From Niabella aurantiaca DSM 17617 (lineage in GTDB: Bacteria > Bacteroidota > Bacteroidia > Chitinophagales > Chitinophagaceae), in NCBI RefSeq assembly GCF_000374125.1, contig NZ_KB893629.1, positions 1 through 64,000 of the forward strand: a stretch of 64,000 bases of DNA. The letters run 5' to 3'. Within the stretch, counting starts at the first letter, position 1. Each line of letters opens with the position of its first letter. Below are positions 1 to 8,229 of the stretch, in pieces. Both the position numbers and the translations under genes were made by a program. Below the pieces are notes generated by a model. The model did not search any database. It was not told where the DNA came from and saw only the letters and a program-made list of their open reading frames with translations.

Positions 1-285
1 CCTATGATAGTGATAAGGCTGACAAAGAGCTTAGAAAACAGCAGGTGGAACTGATCGCGCCACATCGTTCTAACAGAAAGGCCAAACCCACCCAGGACGG
101 ACGACCCTTGCGGCGCTATCGAAATCGCTGGAAAGTGGAGAGATTGTTTGCCTGGATTCACAATTATCGAAGATGTTATGTGCGTTACGAATATCATGAT
201 ACCAACTTCCTGGCCTTTGTTCAAATAGCTTGCATTATGATCATTATGAAAAAATACTTTTGAGATGGCTTCTAATAAAACCACG
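1..285 (+). mobile_element. Right end of an IS5-like insertion sequence
   Basis: The transposase stops at 263 and the element should end a few bases later. The sequence after the stop, about 264-276 (gatggcttctaat), is where the terminal inverted repeat is expected; the left copy lies outside the window, so the exact boundary is a guess. Beyond it, up to the next gene at 485, I see only AT-rich DNA and one small hairpin (arms 364-369 and 376-381). Confidence 0.5.
3..263 (+). CDS. IS5-family transposase, C-terminal part (cut by window edge)
   Basis: The reading frame is open from the first bases of the window and ends at a stop at 261-263, so only the last 86 residues are present. The order YDSD, then ELIAPHRSNRK, then RRYRNRWKVERLFAW, then an RYEY motif is the usual end of the DDE transposase of IS5-type elements. 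The KVERLFAW segment carries the last catalytic Glu of the DDE triad. The N-terminal Asp residues lie outside the window. It would catalyse cut-and-paste movement of its own element. No ATG start is needed because the 5' end is missing. Whether the copy is intact cannot be judged. Confidence 0.85.
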   Translation, partial: YDSDKADKELRKQQVELIAPHRSNRKAKPTQDGRPLRRYRNRWKVERLFAWIHNYRRCYVRYEYHDTNFLAFVQIACIMIIMKKYF

Positions 286-484
286 GTTTCTCACGAAAAT
301 AAGTAAGTGGCGATTATCGTTTATAAAAGGAAAGATCAATGAAGGATTTGAGCAGGGAACCGGACGCTTAGCCGCAAGCGTTAAGCCTGGACGCGCATTG
401 CCGGCTACGGTTGCCCGACGTTTCCTTTTTAATTAATGTGTATCTTTCGTATAAAATATTGTCAGGACCAGCTCAACAATCAAA

Positions 485-3211
485 ATGCGCCGGCTTTTTG
501 CAACCATACTTATTGTGATCCTTACCGCTCCCTGCATGGGGCAGGGCGGCTTTAAGGCCTTTATCAGCAGTGTGGATTCAATGAACCGCCACCATGCCCG
601 CGAGAAGATCTTTATCCATTATGACCGGCCGCATTATAACCTGGGCGATACATTATGGGCAAGGGGCTATATTGCAGTTGCCTGGAACCATTCGCTCAAC
701 GATAGCAGCCGGCTGGTGTACCTGGAAATTATTGATCCCAAAGGAAAAATAGTGCATCGCAGCAGCGCTTCCTGTTTGTTGGGACAGTTTGATGCTTCGA
801 TATCGCTGAAAGAAGACATGTACACAGAGGGCACTTACCTGCTGCGGGCGTATACCCGATGGATGCTGAACTTTGGCGATAGCCTGTTTTACCAAAGTTA
901 TTTTAAGATCCTTGATTTTAAAAGTCCTAAATGGCAGACCACCATTAAAAAGCTCAGCATTACAGATACCCACCTGCAATTGCAGGCGCAGCTAAAACAA
1001 CTTCATAGCTCCCTGCAGCCCATACAGCCGGTAGAAGCGATCATCCGTTCAAAACGGAAAAAAATAGCCACGCTTTCGGGCTTCAGCGATATAGAAGGGA
1101 ATTTTGCTATTGATACCTTGTTCCCCAAAATATTGAATAAAAAAGAGCTCTCTTTGGAACTGCTGAAGGAAGGCCGTTCCCTGATCACCATACCGCTTAC
1201 GATGACCTCTTTACAACCCGCCGACCTGCAATTCCTGCCAGAGGGCGGCAGCTTTATAGCCGGATGCCGCCAGCGGCTGGGGTTTAAAGCCACCGATCCC
1301 TATGGTAAGGGCATGGATGTAAAAGGCCTGATCAAAAACAGTAAGGGCGCAACAGTTACCGGATTTACCTCTGTCTACAAGGGAATGGGAAGTGTTATAT
1401 TCACGCCCCAAACAGGAGAGCAGTATACCGCTGTGTTGGAAAACGGCTTGCAGTTTGAACTGCCGCAGGCGGGTACGGCCGGTCTCTGTCTTTCAGTGAC
1501 AGAGCATACAGACAGCCTGCTGGTGCAGGTGCGGAGCACCGTAGCATATGGCGACCCCACTTTATACCTTGCGGCTGCTACAAGAGGGGTTGCTTATGTA
1601 AGAGGAAAAATCGAATTGAAAAAGGGGCTGTACAGATTGATGCTGGCAAAAAGCAATTTTCCTTCCGGCGTGGTGCGCTTTACTATTTATGATCCACAAA
1701 TGCGGCCGCTGAATGAACGGGCCGCGTTTATCTGGCACAGCGACGATCTGAAGCTGGATATGGTTTCGGATAAGCCGGAATACATCACCCGGGACAGCGT
1801 CGGGCTATCCATCCGGATCAAGGGCTATGATCCGGCAGACAGTATCGCTTTTTTTTCATTGGCAGTCATCGACAGCAGCCAGGTGCCTTACAATGTATAC
1901 CGGGAAAACATCGTTAGCTATATGCTGCTAAGCTCCGATCTGAAAGGTGAAGTGGAAGATCCGTATTACTATTTTAAAGACCCTGTGCCGGGCGCTATGG
2001 AAGCCCTGATGCTGACCCAGGGGTGGGTACAATACAGGTGGCAGCCTTCGTCTTTTAAATTCAGCCCTGAAAAAGAAGTCTCCGTAAGCGGCCGGGTCAT
2101 TAATTTAGGGGATAAAGGATTGACAGGGATCAATCTTTTGTTGAAAGGGAAATCCGGAGTAGCGGGAGCGGATTTTGTAAAATATGCTACCACCGACCAG
2201 GAAGGCCGTTTTGTGTTCAACAACTTTCCACCATTGAAAGACAGTGCCGGGTTCGCCATAAAAGCATTTGAAAGAAAAGCCAACACGTTTATGAAAAGTA
2301 TCGGCGCTATTAAGATCGACGAGCTGCCCGGTTACGAACAAATGGAGGACCGGCGTTATGTAAAAGAGAACCTGGCACTGGATACTGCTGTAAAAACCTA
2401 TATTCAAAAACAGGTTCAGCTGAAACGGGGGAAAGAATACCTGGAGGAGGTGGTGGTCAAAGCAAAGGGGAAGATCCCCGGTTCGCATCTACTAAGACCG
2501 GCCGATTATGTGTTTACCGGTTTTGAAGACGATGAAACATTTAGCGAATTTTTTTTTGGGAAGGTCTTCCCCGGGTTGCGTGATAAAAACCCATCAGGGA
2601 ATGGGTTAATGGTCGCCTTTTTCGCAGATGGGGTCTTTGCCGGTTTTGACTGGTGCAGGTTTAATGATCCGGCTTATGATTTACATTATTCGGCAAGCAA
2701 AAACAGTTTTCTTTTTTTCTACTCGATGAAAAACGACATCAAAGCGGTAGAAGCACTCACAGACCGTAAATCGGTAATGGTCTATCAAAACAAATACGAC
2801 TGGCACGAACTGGTTGTTCCGGGCGCTACAAAAGATTGGGTCAATCTGCCCAACTTTAACAAGATGAAATACTATGTCGTTGAAGTAACCACCTATACCG
2901 GTAAAGGCCCCGGCATGTACCGGTCCAATCCATATAAGGGCGGAGAAGAATATTATTTTCCCTTAATTCCTGTAATAGCCAAAGAGTTTTACCAGCCCAG
3001 GTACAGCGTTCCCCTGAAAGAAGATGAACTGCCGCAGTTGCCGGCCACAGTGTACTGGAAGAACTACCTCATGCCGGACAACAAGGGTATATTGAAGGCC
3101 GGTTTTTATACTTCGGACAGCGACAAAAACTATCTGGTTGTTGTGCAGGGTATGAATGCGAATGGTAAATTGGCCTTTTTGCAACAGGTATTGCCGGTTA
3201 AGAAGCAATAG
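485..3211 (+). CDS. Large secreted MG2/TonB-plug-like surface protein
   Basis: The 908-residue product starts with a signal peptide (MRRLFATILIVILTAPCMGQ). Residues about 40-135 look like the macroglobulin MG2 fold of bacterial alpha-2-macroglobulins: KIFIHYDRPHYNLGDTLWAR, then a TEGTYLLRAYTRWM segment. Residues about 533-600 (VSGRVINLGDKGLTG and a later TTDQEGRF) form a carboxypeptidase-D-like regulatory beta sandwich. LEEVVVKAKGK near residue 652 resembles the start of a TonB-receptor plug, but no beta-barrel receptor follows. Proteins of this layout are common in Bacteroidota and have no firm function; they probably work in the periplasm or on the cell surface. The ATG at 485 is the first one before the signal peptide. 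It is a single gene with a separate promoter for the gene after it. Confidence 0.8.
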   Translation: MRRLFATILIVILTAPCMGQGGFKAFISSVDSMNRHHAREKIFIHYDRPHYNLGDTLWARGYIAVAWNHSLNDSSRLVYLEIIDPKGKIVHRSSASCLLGQFDASISLKEDMYTEGTYLLRAYTRWMLNFGDSLFYQSYFKILDFKSPKWQTTIKKLSITDTHLQLQAQLKQLHSSLQPIQPVEAIIRSKRKKIATLSGFSDIEGNFAIDTLFPKILNKKELSLELLKEGRSLITIPLTMTSLQPADLQFLPEGGSFIAGCRQRLGFKATDPYGKGMDVKGLIKNSKGATVTGFTSVYKGMGSVIFTPQTGEQYTAVLENGLQFELPQAGTAGLCLSVTEHTDSLLVQVRSTVAYGDPTLYLAAATRGVAYVRGKIELKKGLYRLMLAKSNFPSGVVRFTIYDPQMRPLNERAAFIWHSDDLKLDMVSDKPEYITRDSVGLSIRIKGYDPADSIAFFSLAVIDSSQVPYNVYRENIVSYMLLSSDLKGEVEDPYYYFKDPVPGAMEALMLTQGWVQYRWQPSSFKFSPEKEVSVSGRVINLGDKGLTGINLLLKGKSGVAGADFVKYATTDQEGRFVFNNFPPLKDSAGFAIKAFERKANTFMKSIGAIKIDELPGYEQMEDRRYVKENLALDTAVKTYIQKQVQLKRGKEYLEEVVVKAKGKIPGSHLLRPADYVFTGFEDDETFSEFFFGKVFPGLRDKNPSGNGLMVAFFADGVFAGFDWCRFNDPAYDLHYSASKNSFLFFYSMKNDIKAVEALTDRKSVMVYQNKYDWHELVVPGATKDWVNLPNFNKMKYYVVEVTTYTGKGPGMYRSNPYKGGEEYYFPLIPVIAKEFYQPRYSVPLKEDELPQLPATVYWKNYLMPDNKGILKAGFYTSDSDKNYLVVVQGMNANGKLAFLQQVLPVKKQ

Positions 3212-3298
3212 CTTATCGGACGCTGACGGCCAATCGCCGGCTGCCGATAACTAAAGGCTGAGCACTCAGATCTCGGTGCTTCATTCAAAAACTTCGCC

Positions 3299-3306
3299 TA
3301 CATTTG
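3299..3306 (+). promoter_or_regulatory. Bacteroidota -7 promoter element (TACATTTG)
   Basis: This is an exact TAnnTTTG match, 17 bases before the ATG at 3324. It decides the start of the downstream lipoprotein gene, because an alternative ATG at 3276 lies upstream of the expected transcript start. Confidence 0.55.
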
Positions 3307-3323
3307 CAGCAACTGGAAATAGC

Positions 3324-4355
3324 ATGCTGACACGGACCGCAATTTTTGTTTTTATGCTCCTGCTTTGTTTCCCCGCCTGTAAAAACGACCGCCCCCCGCG
3401 GAAAACAGCGCGGGCATTTTACTACTGGAAAAGTGTTTTTGCACCCACAGCTTTTGAAAAGCGCCGGGCCGACAGCCTAGGCATTATGACACTGTACCTG
3501 AAACTCTTTGATGTGGTCTGGAATAAAACCACACGGGCTGCCGAGCCGGCAGCCAAATTGCTGGTGCGCGATACGGCCTGGCTGCTGCAAAAAAACATCG
3601 TGCCGGTAGTGTTCATTACCAATGAGTGCCTGTATGGGCAGGACAGCGCGCAAACCCAGCTTCTGGCAATGCGCATAGCCAGGCTTGCCAACAAGCTTGC
3701 CGCACAAAACGGGTTTGGGGAGTACCGGCAACTGCAGATCGACTGTGACTGGTCCGCAACAACACGGGAACGGTATTTTCAGCTGTTGCGCGCCATAAAA
3801 GCAATGAATGGGAACCGGGCGATCACCGCTACCATCCGTCTGCACCAGGTCAAGTATCAGGGATCTTCGGGCATACCGCCGGTAGACAGGGGCTTGCTGA
3901 TGTGCTATAATATGGGCGATCTGCAACAGGAACATACCCGTAACTCCATTATCGATGCCGGGGAGTTTCAGCGCTATGTCCGGCGTCTTTCAACCTATCC
4001 GCTGCCATTGGATGCCGGTTTGCCGCTGTTCTCATGGACCGTAGTCTTTGACCAGGGAAGGTATGCCGGGCTGATCCGGAATATGCCGGCAATACCGGGC
4101 TCCAACGCGTTTGAGCCATCCGGTACCGGCTACCGGGCGCTGAAGGACACGCTGCTGGGTGGACGGCAGGTGAAGCGAGGGCAGGTGCTGCGGCCCGAGA
4201 ACAGCGACTTTTCAACAGTGATGGCGGTGGGCAGGTCGTTATCGGGGAAGATCCGTAACCAGGAGCTGACCGTAGCGCTCTATCATCTGGATTCTTTAAC
4301 TTTAAATAAATATTCGTTTTATGAATTGGAAGACATCTTTAGCAGCCTGCATTAG
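3324..4355 (+). CDS. Lipoprotein of unknown function, TIM-barrel-like
   Basis: From the ATG at 3324 the protein has 343 residues and begins with a lipoprotein signal (MLTRTAIFVFMLLLCFPAC) with the lipid-bearing Cys at residue 19. The rest alternates strands and helices: LYLKLFDVVWN, VPVVFITNECL, LQIDCDWSA, ITATIRLHQVKYQ, GLLMCYNMGD. This pattern, with acidic residues at strand ends, suggests a TIM barrel related to glycosidase-like proteins such as DUF3142, but I cannot name the family with confidence. It would be anchored in the periplasm or outer membrane. The last 35 bases overlap the next gene, so the two are translated from one transcript and probably act together. Confidence 0.75.
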   Translation: MLTRTAIFVFMLLLCFPACKNDRPPRKTARAFYYWKSVFAPTAFEKRRADSLGIMTLYLKLFDVVWNKTTRAAEPAAKLLVRDTAWLLQKNIVPVVFITNECLYGQDSAQTQLLAMRIARLANKLAAQNGFGEYRQLQIDCDWSATTRERYFQLLRAIKAMNGNRAITATIRLHQVKYQGSSGIPPVDRGLLMCYNMGDLQQEHTRNSIIDAGEFQRYVRRLSTYPLPLDAGLPLFSWTVVFDQGRYAGLIRNMPAIPGSNAFEPSGTGYRALKDTLLGGRQVKRGQVLRPENSDFSTVMAVGRSLSGKIRNQELTVALYHLDSLTLNKYSFYELEDIFSSLH

Positions 4356-6660
4356 CGGTTTATTGCTGATGATCCCCAATAATATTTTTAGCTGTGCAGA
4401 TGTTGACGACAGTTATAGTTCCTTTGTATCGTTCTTCAACCGGTATGCTTCGGAAACACCCGCCTATGCACCTTTTTATTTTTCCGACCTGCAATTTTTA
4501 AGGGATGACGAAGAGCGGCCTGCCACGGCAGCGGCCATTGTAAAGGAATGGAGTGCGTTTACCGGCGACCAGGTTTCGCCGGAAGATGCCCATGCCTTTG
4601 TGATGCGGTACGACCGGAAAGACCTGGCCGGGCTTTATGATCATATAGAGAAGGGCCAACCCCTGATGATCCCCGACTCGGTGAAAAGCAACGGGATGAC
4701 CCGGTTCTTCCTGGAAAAGAAAAACCTGGAGGCCCTGGGCTACCTGATGTATGCCAAGCAGGTAGAGCCTTATGTTACCCGCGAATACAATAGCTGGGAT
4801 GCAACACCCAGGGATAGCATCCGTATGAACGGGCTGCTGAAGAACGGATTGCAGTTATATAAAGCTGCCAAAGATCCGTGGTTCCGGTTAAAATACGGGT
4901 ATCAGGTAGTGCGGCTGGCACATTATAATCATCGGTATGCGGATGCGATCCGGTATTATGATGAGCTGGTAAGCGGCAACCCGGCTCCGGGTGTGCTGCA
5001 ATCGCTGAGCCTGGGATTAAAGGCCGGTGCACTTTATCAGCTTAACCGGAAACCGGAGGCAGCGTATATCTTTTCGCAGATTTTTAATGCAACCGATATA
5101 AAAAAGATCGCAAACTTTAACAGCTTTGCATGGGCTGTTCCGGAAGAGGCGCAATTCCGGAAAACCTATCTTTCACTTTGCAGGAACAATAGGGAAAAGG
5201 CGGGAATGCTGGCCCTGTACAGCCTGAATAATGATGCCCCCGATGTGGCTGTTTTATCGGAGATCCACCGGCTGCACCCGGGTATGGCCGTCATGCCCAC
5301 GCTGGTGGTCCGGGAGGTCAATAAGATTGAGATGGGCTACCAGCCCACATTCAGAGGGCCGGCAGTAAAAAAGGGGATCCGCGTAGCTCCGGGTGCATTG
5401 TCCTCAAAAGAAACAGCGGAGCTGGCGTCTTTTGTAGCAACCCTGGAGGCCATTGCTGCAGACCGGAAGTACCAGGAAACTGCATTGTACCCCATAGCTG
5501 CGGCCTATATATCCTGTATGCTGAAGGATTATAAAAAGGCCAATGCATTGCTGGCAACCGCAAAGGAAATGAAGCGTTCCCGGCGGCTGGAAGACCAGTG
5601 GATGCTGACCCGCCTGCTGGTATCCATCAATGAAAGTCCCCGGATGGATGCGGCGGCAGAACAGAAAATATTACCGGCATTGCAGTGGCTATGGAAGAGG
5701 GCGAATGAGGAAAAGAAGCGCACGGAAAGCTACCCGGAACAAAATCAGTGGACCAGTTTTTTTAAGAATATAATGGTCGACGTAATGGCTGCCCGCTATA
5801 CCGACCAGGGAAACCATAACCGGATGATCCTGGCCTATGGTGCTGCAGACAAAACAGGCTGGACCTATCCTTCGGCCATTAATTATGTACGGGATTCCTT
5901 CAGCGTCCGGCAGGCAGAAACCCTCTATGGTTTTCTTACCGGGAAAGGATTTACGCCTTTTGAGTCATTCCTGTTGCAGGTCAATACCCTCGACCGGAAG
6001 GGTGTGGCGGATTATATAGGTACCGCCTACCTGCGGGCATATGACTATGATAAAGCCATCAGCTGGTTCGGCAAAGAAGAGCAGAAGTCCATCGAAAAAG
6101 ATCCGTTTAAAGAACTGCTGTTTGACCGGGAAGAACGGTTGCCCGGAGACGCGGTAACCACCACGAAAGAGACGTATGCAAAAACCATGAAGGCCTTGCT
6201 GGCAAAACCCGGTGATCCCCGGGCCCTGTACCAGCTGGGGCTGGGCTATTACAATATTACATATTACGGGTATGCATGGGAACTGACCACTTATTACAGA
6301 AGCGGCTCCGATGGGTATATGCTTCCACCGCGGGTCACTGCCTTTGAGAAAGATTATTATGGATGCTATAAAGCGAAAAGTTATTTTGAGAAAGCGCTGC
6401 GATCCGCAACAGATCCCGAATTGAAAGCAAAATGCCTGTTTATGATGGCAAAATGCCGGCAGAAGGAACTGCAAAAACCCCAGTATGCAGATGTGAACTA
6501 TAACTATGATCTTTATGATCAAAAGATAAAAAAATATTACAGCGAATTCAAAGCAAATCCCTTTTTCTCGCAGTATCAAAAGGAATATTCCGGTACAGAA
6601 TTTTACAACGAAACACTTACAAGGTGCTCCTATCTGCAGGATTTTGTAAATAAGAAATAA
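4321..6660 (+). CDS. Secreted helical-repeat (TPR-like) protein, unknown function
   Basis: The product has 779 residues with a signal peptide ending near FSC at residue 25; the site is a poor lipobox, so lipidation is uncertain. The remainder is almost all alpha-helical with repeated pairs of helices (for example ADAIRYYDELVSGNPAPGVL and YDKAISWFGKEEQ), like TPR proteins that act as scaffolds. Tyr and Lys are frequent near the C-terminus. It begins inside the preceding lipoprotein gene, and the 35-base overlap points to translational coupling. I do not recognise a catalytic motif. A role as the protein-binding partner of the lipoprotein is an inference from position only. Confidence 0.75.
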   Translation: MNWKTSLAACISGLLLMIPNNIFSCADVDDSYSSFVSFFNRYASETPAYAPFYFSDLQFLRDDEERPATAAAIVKEWSAFTGDQVSPEDAHAFVMRYDRKDLAGLYDHIEKGQPLMIPDSVKSNGMTRFFLEKKNLEALGYLMYAKQVEPYVTREYNSWDATPRDSIRMNGLLKNGLQLYKAAKDPWFRLKYGYQVVRLAHYNHRYADAIRYYDELVSGNPAPGVLQSLSLGLKAGALYQLNRKPEAAYIFSQIFNATDIKKIANFNSFAWAVPEEAQFRKTYLSLCRNNREKAGMLALYSLNNDAPDVAVLSEIHRLHPGMAVMPTLVVREVNKIEMGYQPTFRGPAVKKGIRVAPGALSSKETAELASFVATLEAIAADRKYQETALYPIAAAYISCMLKDYKKANALLATAKEMKRSRRLEDQWMLTRLLVSINESPRMDAAAEQKILPALQWLWKRANEEKKRTESYPEQNQWTSFFKNIMVDVMAARYTDQGNHNRMILAYGAADKTGWTYPSAINYVRDSFSVRQAETLYGFLTGKGFTPFESFLLQVNTLDRKGVADYIGTAYLRAYDYDKAISWFGKEEQKSIEKDPFKELLFDREERLPGDAVTTTKETYAKTMKALLAKPGDPRALYQLGLGYYNITYYGYAWELTTYYRSGSDGYMLPPRVTAFEKDYYGCYKAKSYFEKALRSATDPELKAKCLFMMAKCRQKELQKPQYADVNYNYDLYDQKIKKYYSEFKANPFFSQYQKEYSGTEFYNETLTRCSYLQDFVNKK

Positions 6661-6685
6661 GCGGTTTTATCGGCGGGAGCCATAG

Positions 6686-6710
6686 AAGCGCTGAATTATT
6701 TTCAGCGTTT
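6686..6710. terminator. Hairpin terminator between convergent genes
   Basis: The arms at 6689-6695 (cgctgaa) and 6701-6707 (ttcagcg) pair over a 5-base loop, with flanking A and T runs on both sides. It lies after the helical-repeat gene and after the end of the minus-strand helix-hairpin-helix gene, so it could serve both. Confidence 0.45.
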
Positions 6711-6800
6711 CCGGTGTGTGTTTTTGCCTGGCTTTTAAGACAGCTGTAGATTATAGAAGCATACAGTATTCAGTATTTCCGTGCCTCAGAGCATTATCTT

Positions 6801-7736
6801 TTATTTCTCCGTGGCCTCCATCCGGATATACGGTTCCAGCTTTTCAAACACATCTTTTGTTTGTGCCACCAGTGCCTGCAGTGCTTCTGAAGAAGTGAGG
6901 GGCGTTGCCCTTCGTTGTTTTACGATCAGGTAAGCCAGCTTGCTGCTGATATAGGGATGCGCGTTCAGTTCCTCGTATGAGGCAGTATTGATGTCTATCT
7001 TTTTTATACGGGGTTCATGAAGTAAAAGATAGGGCCTTATTTTTTGGAACGTAGAATCGGGCACCCCATAAGTTTCTCCAACCTGCCGGATGCTGTAAAA
7101 ACCGCCCAGTTTCTCCCGGTAGTGCACGATCCTTGCAGCCAGCTTGCTGCCGATGCCATAAAGTGCTTTATAAGCGCTTGTATCAGCAGTATTGATGTCT
7201 ATAGGCTGCTGTGCTTTGCGCGGATAAATTCGGACAGCAGACGCTGAAAAGGATGGCGCATGGCGGGGCTGCGCAGCAATAACGATGTAAGGACGCAGTC
7301 TTTCGAATGCTTCCTTGCGCAATCCGTAGATCTTCAGCAGGTCTTCTGTTTTGCGAAAACGTCCCCCTTTGTTTCTGTAGTTGATAATGGTCCGGATCGT
7401 ACGTTTACGAAGCCCCAGCTGCCGCCATCCGTTTTCATCCAGTGTATTGGGATCAAAGTTGAAAAGAGTGGCTTTTATGGCAGGTGCTGATGGTGTATTA
7501 GGTCTGTTGTGCCGGTCATAAGTGATCTGTGCCTGGCCGGTTTCTGCCTGTTCATTAACGGAAGGCGGTTCTGTTGGATGAATGGTATCGATGGGTAAGG
7601 TGTTGTTTTTTTCATTCGATAGTCTGTCTTTTTTTGTTGTATCCACAAAGGGAAATACAGCAAAGAGCAGGATCGCGATCATCAATACGATCAGGCCCAG
7701 CAGCTCTTTTTTGGTGAACCTCAGGTATTCTTTCAT
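6801..7736 (-). CDS. Membrane-anchored ComEA-like protein with three helix-hairpin-helix units
   Basis: The 311-residue protein has one N-terminal membrane helix (about residues 11-30), a low-complexity linker to about 90, then three helix-hairpin-helix repeats at about 94-150, 178-237 and 246-300. Each starts with the ComEA-type DINTA pattern (FDPNTL, IDINTADTSAYKALYGIG, IDINTASYEELNAH). ComEA binds double-stranded DNA at the outside of the inner membrane during natural transformation. The anchor and the fold fit that role, but ComEA of model species is shorter and usually has two hairpins. Whether this organism takes up DNA is not shown here. No other competence gene is in the window. Confidence 0.8.
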   Translation of the reverse strand: MKEYLRFTKKELLGLIVLMIAILLFAVFPFVDTTKKDRLSNEKNNTLPIDTIHPTEPPSVNEQAETGQAQITYDRHNRPNTPSAPAIKATLFNFDPNTLDENGWRQLGLRKRTIRTIINYRNKGGRFRKTEDLLKIYGLRKEAFERLRPYIVIAAQPRHAPSFSASAVRIYPRKAQQPIDINTADTSAYKALYGIGSKLAARIVHYREKLGGFYSIRQVGETYGVPDSTFQKIRPYLLLHEPRIKKIDINTASYEELNAHPYISSKLAYLIVKQRRATPLTSSEALQALVAQTKDVFEKLEPYIRMEATEK

Positions 7737-8229
7737 AGATGAATTTTTTTAGCATTGGTTAGAGAAAAGGTGTTGGTTAAAAATAAAAAAAAATAAGTTC
7801 ACAAAAAAAAAACCACTAAAATTTGGTTTATTGTCTTCCGGAAGGCTATCTTTACCATCAGCTATTGCATTGTAAACCTACTTTGAACTATTAAAAAACT
7901 ACTAAATAATTTCTCAGCACTGTGATAGCTTGAAATGAAGAAGGCCCTTTAGTAAATGTTTTTCTTCATTATGGTTTTGTGAATGTGTCGCACCAAAGCG
8001 CTGTGTTTTTTGGATTGCTCAAAACCAGCTAACATGGGTACATAGGTCATAAGATTATTACAGCTGCATTCTGTTATCAGAATTACTGTAAAGATGTGTT
8101 GCATCGGGCATACGATATGTTGCTGATCGGCGGTATATAGCGTATGTTCCCTGATGAGCAACGGGTTTCTTTTGTTTTCAATGATGCCCGGGGCCGGTAT
8201 GCCCCGGGATATAAAAAAATATATCTATT
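7737..8229. other. Intergenic region, 493 bases, with a candidate promoter
   Basis: No convincing gene is seen. A candidate promoter for the adhesin gene has TTTG at 7822-7825 and TATCTTTA at 7847-7854 (one mismatch to TAnnTTTG) with 21 bases between, the usual Bacteroidota spacing. It would give a leader of about 370 bases. A minus-strand 70-codon frame at 7949-8161 shows no protein-like features. Confidence 0.4.

Noticed and set aside
3276-3323. Upstream ATG for the lipoprotein gene
   Set aside because: It lies before the -7 promoter word at 3299 and adds residues that spoil the signal peptide.
7949-8161. Minus-strand 70-codon frame
   Set aside because: No signal, motif or promoter; base composition like the surrounding gap.
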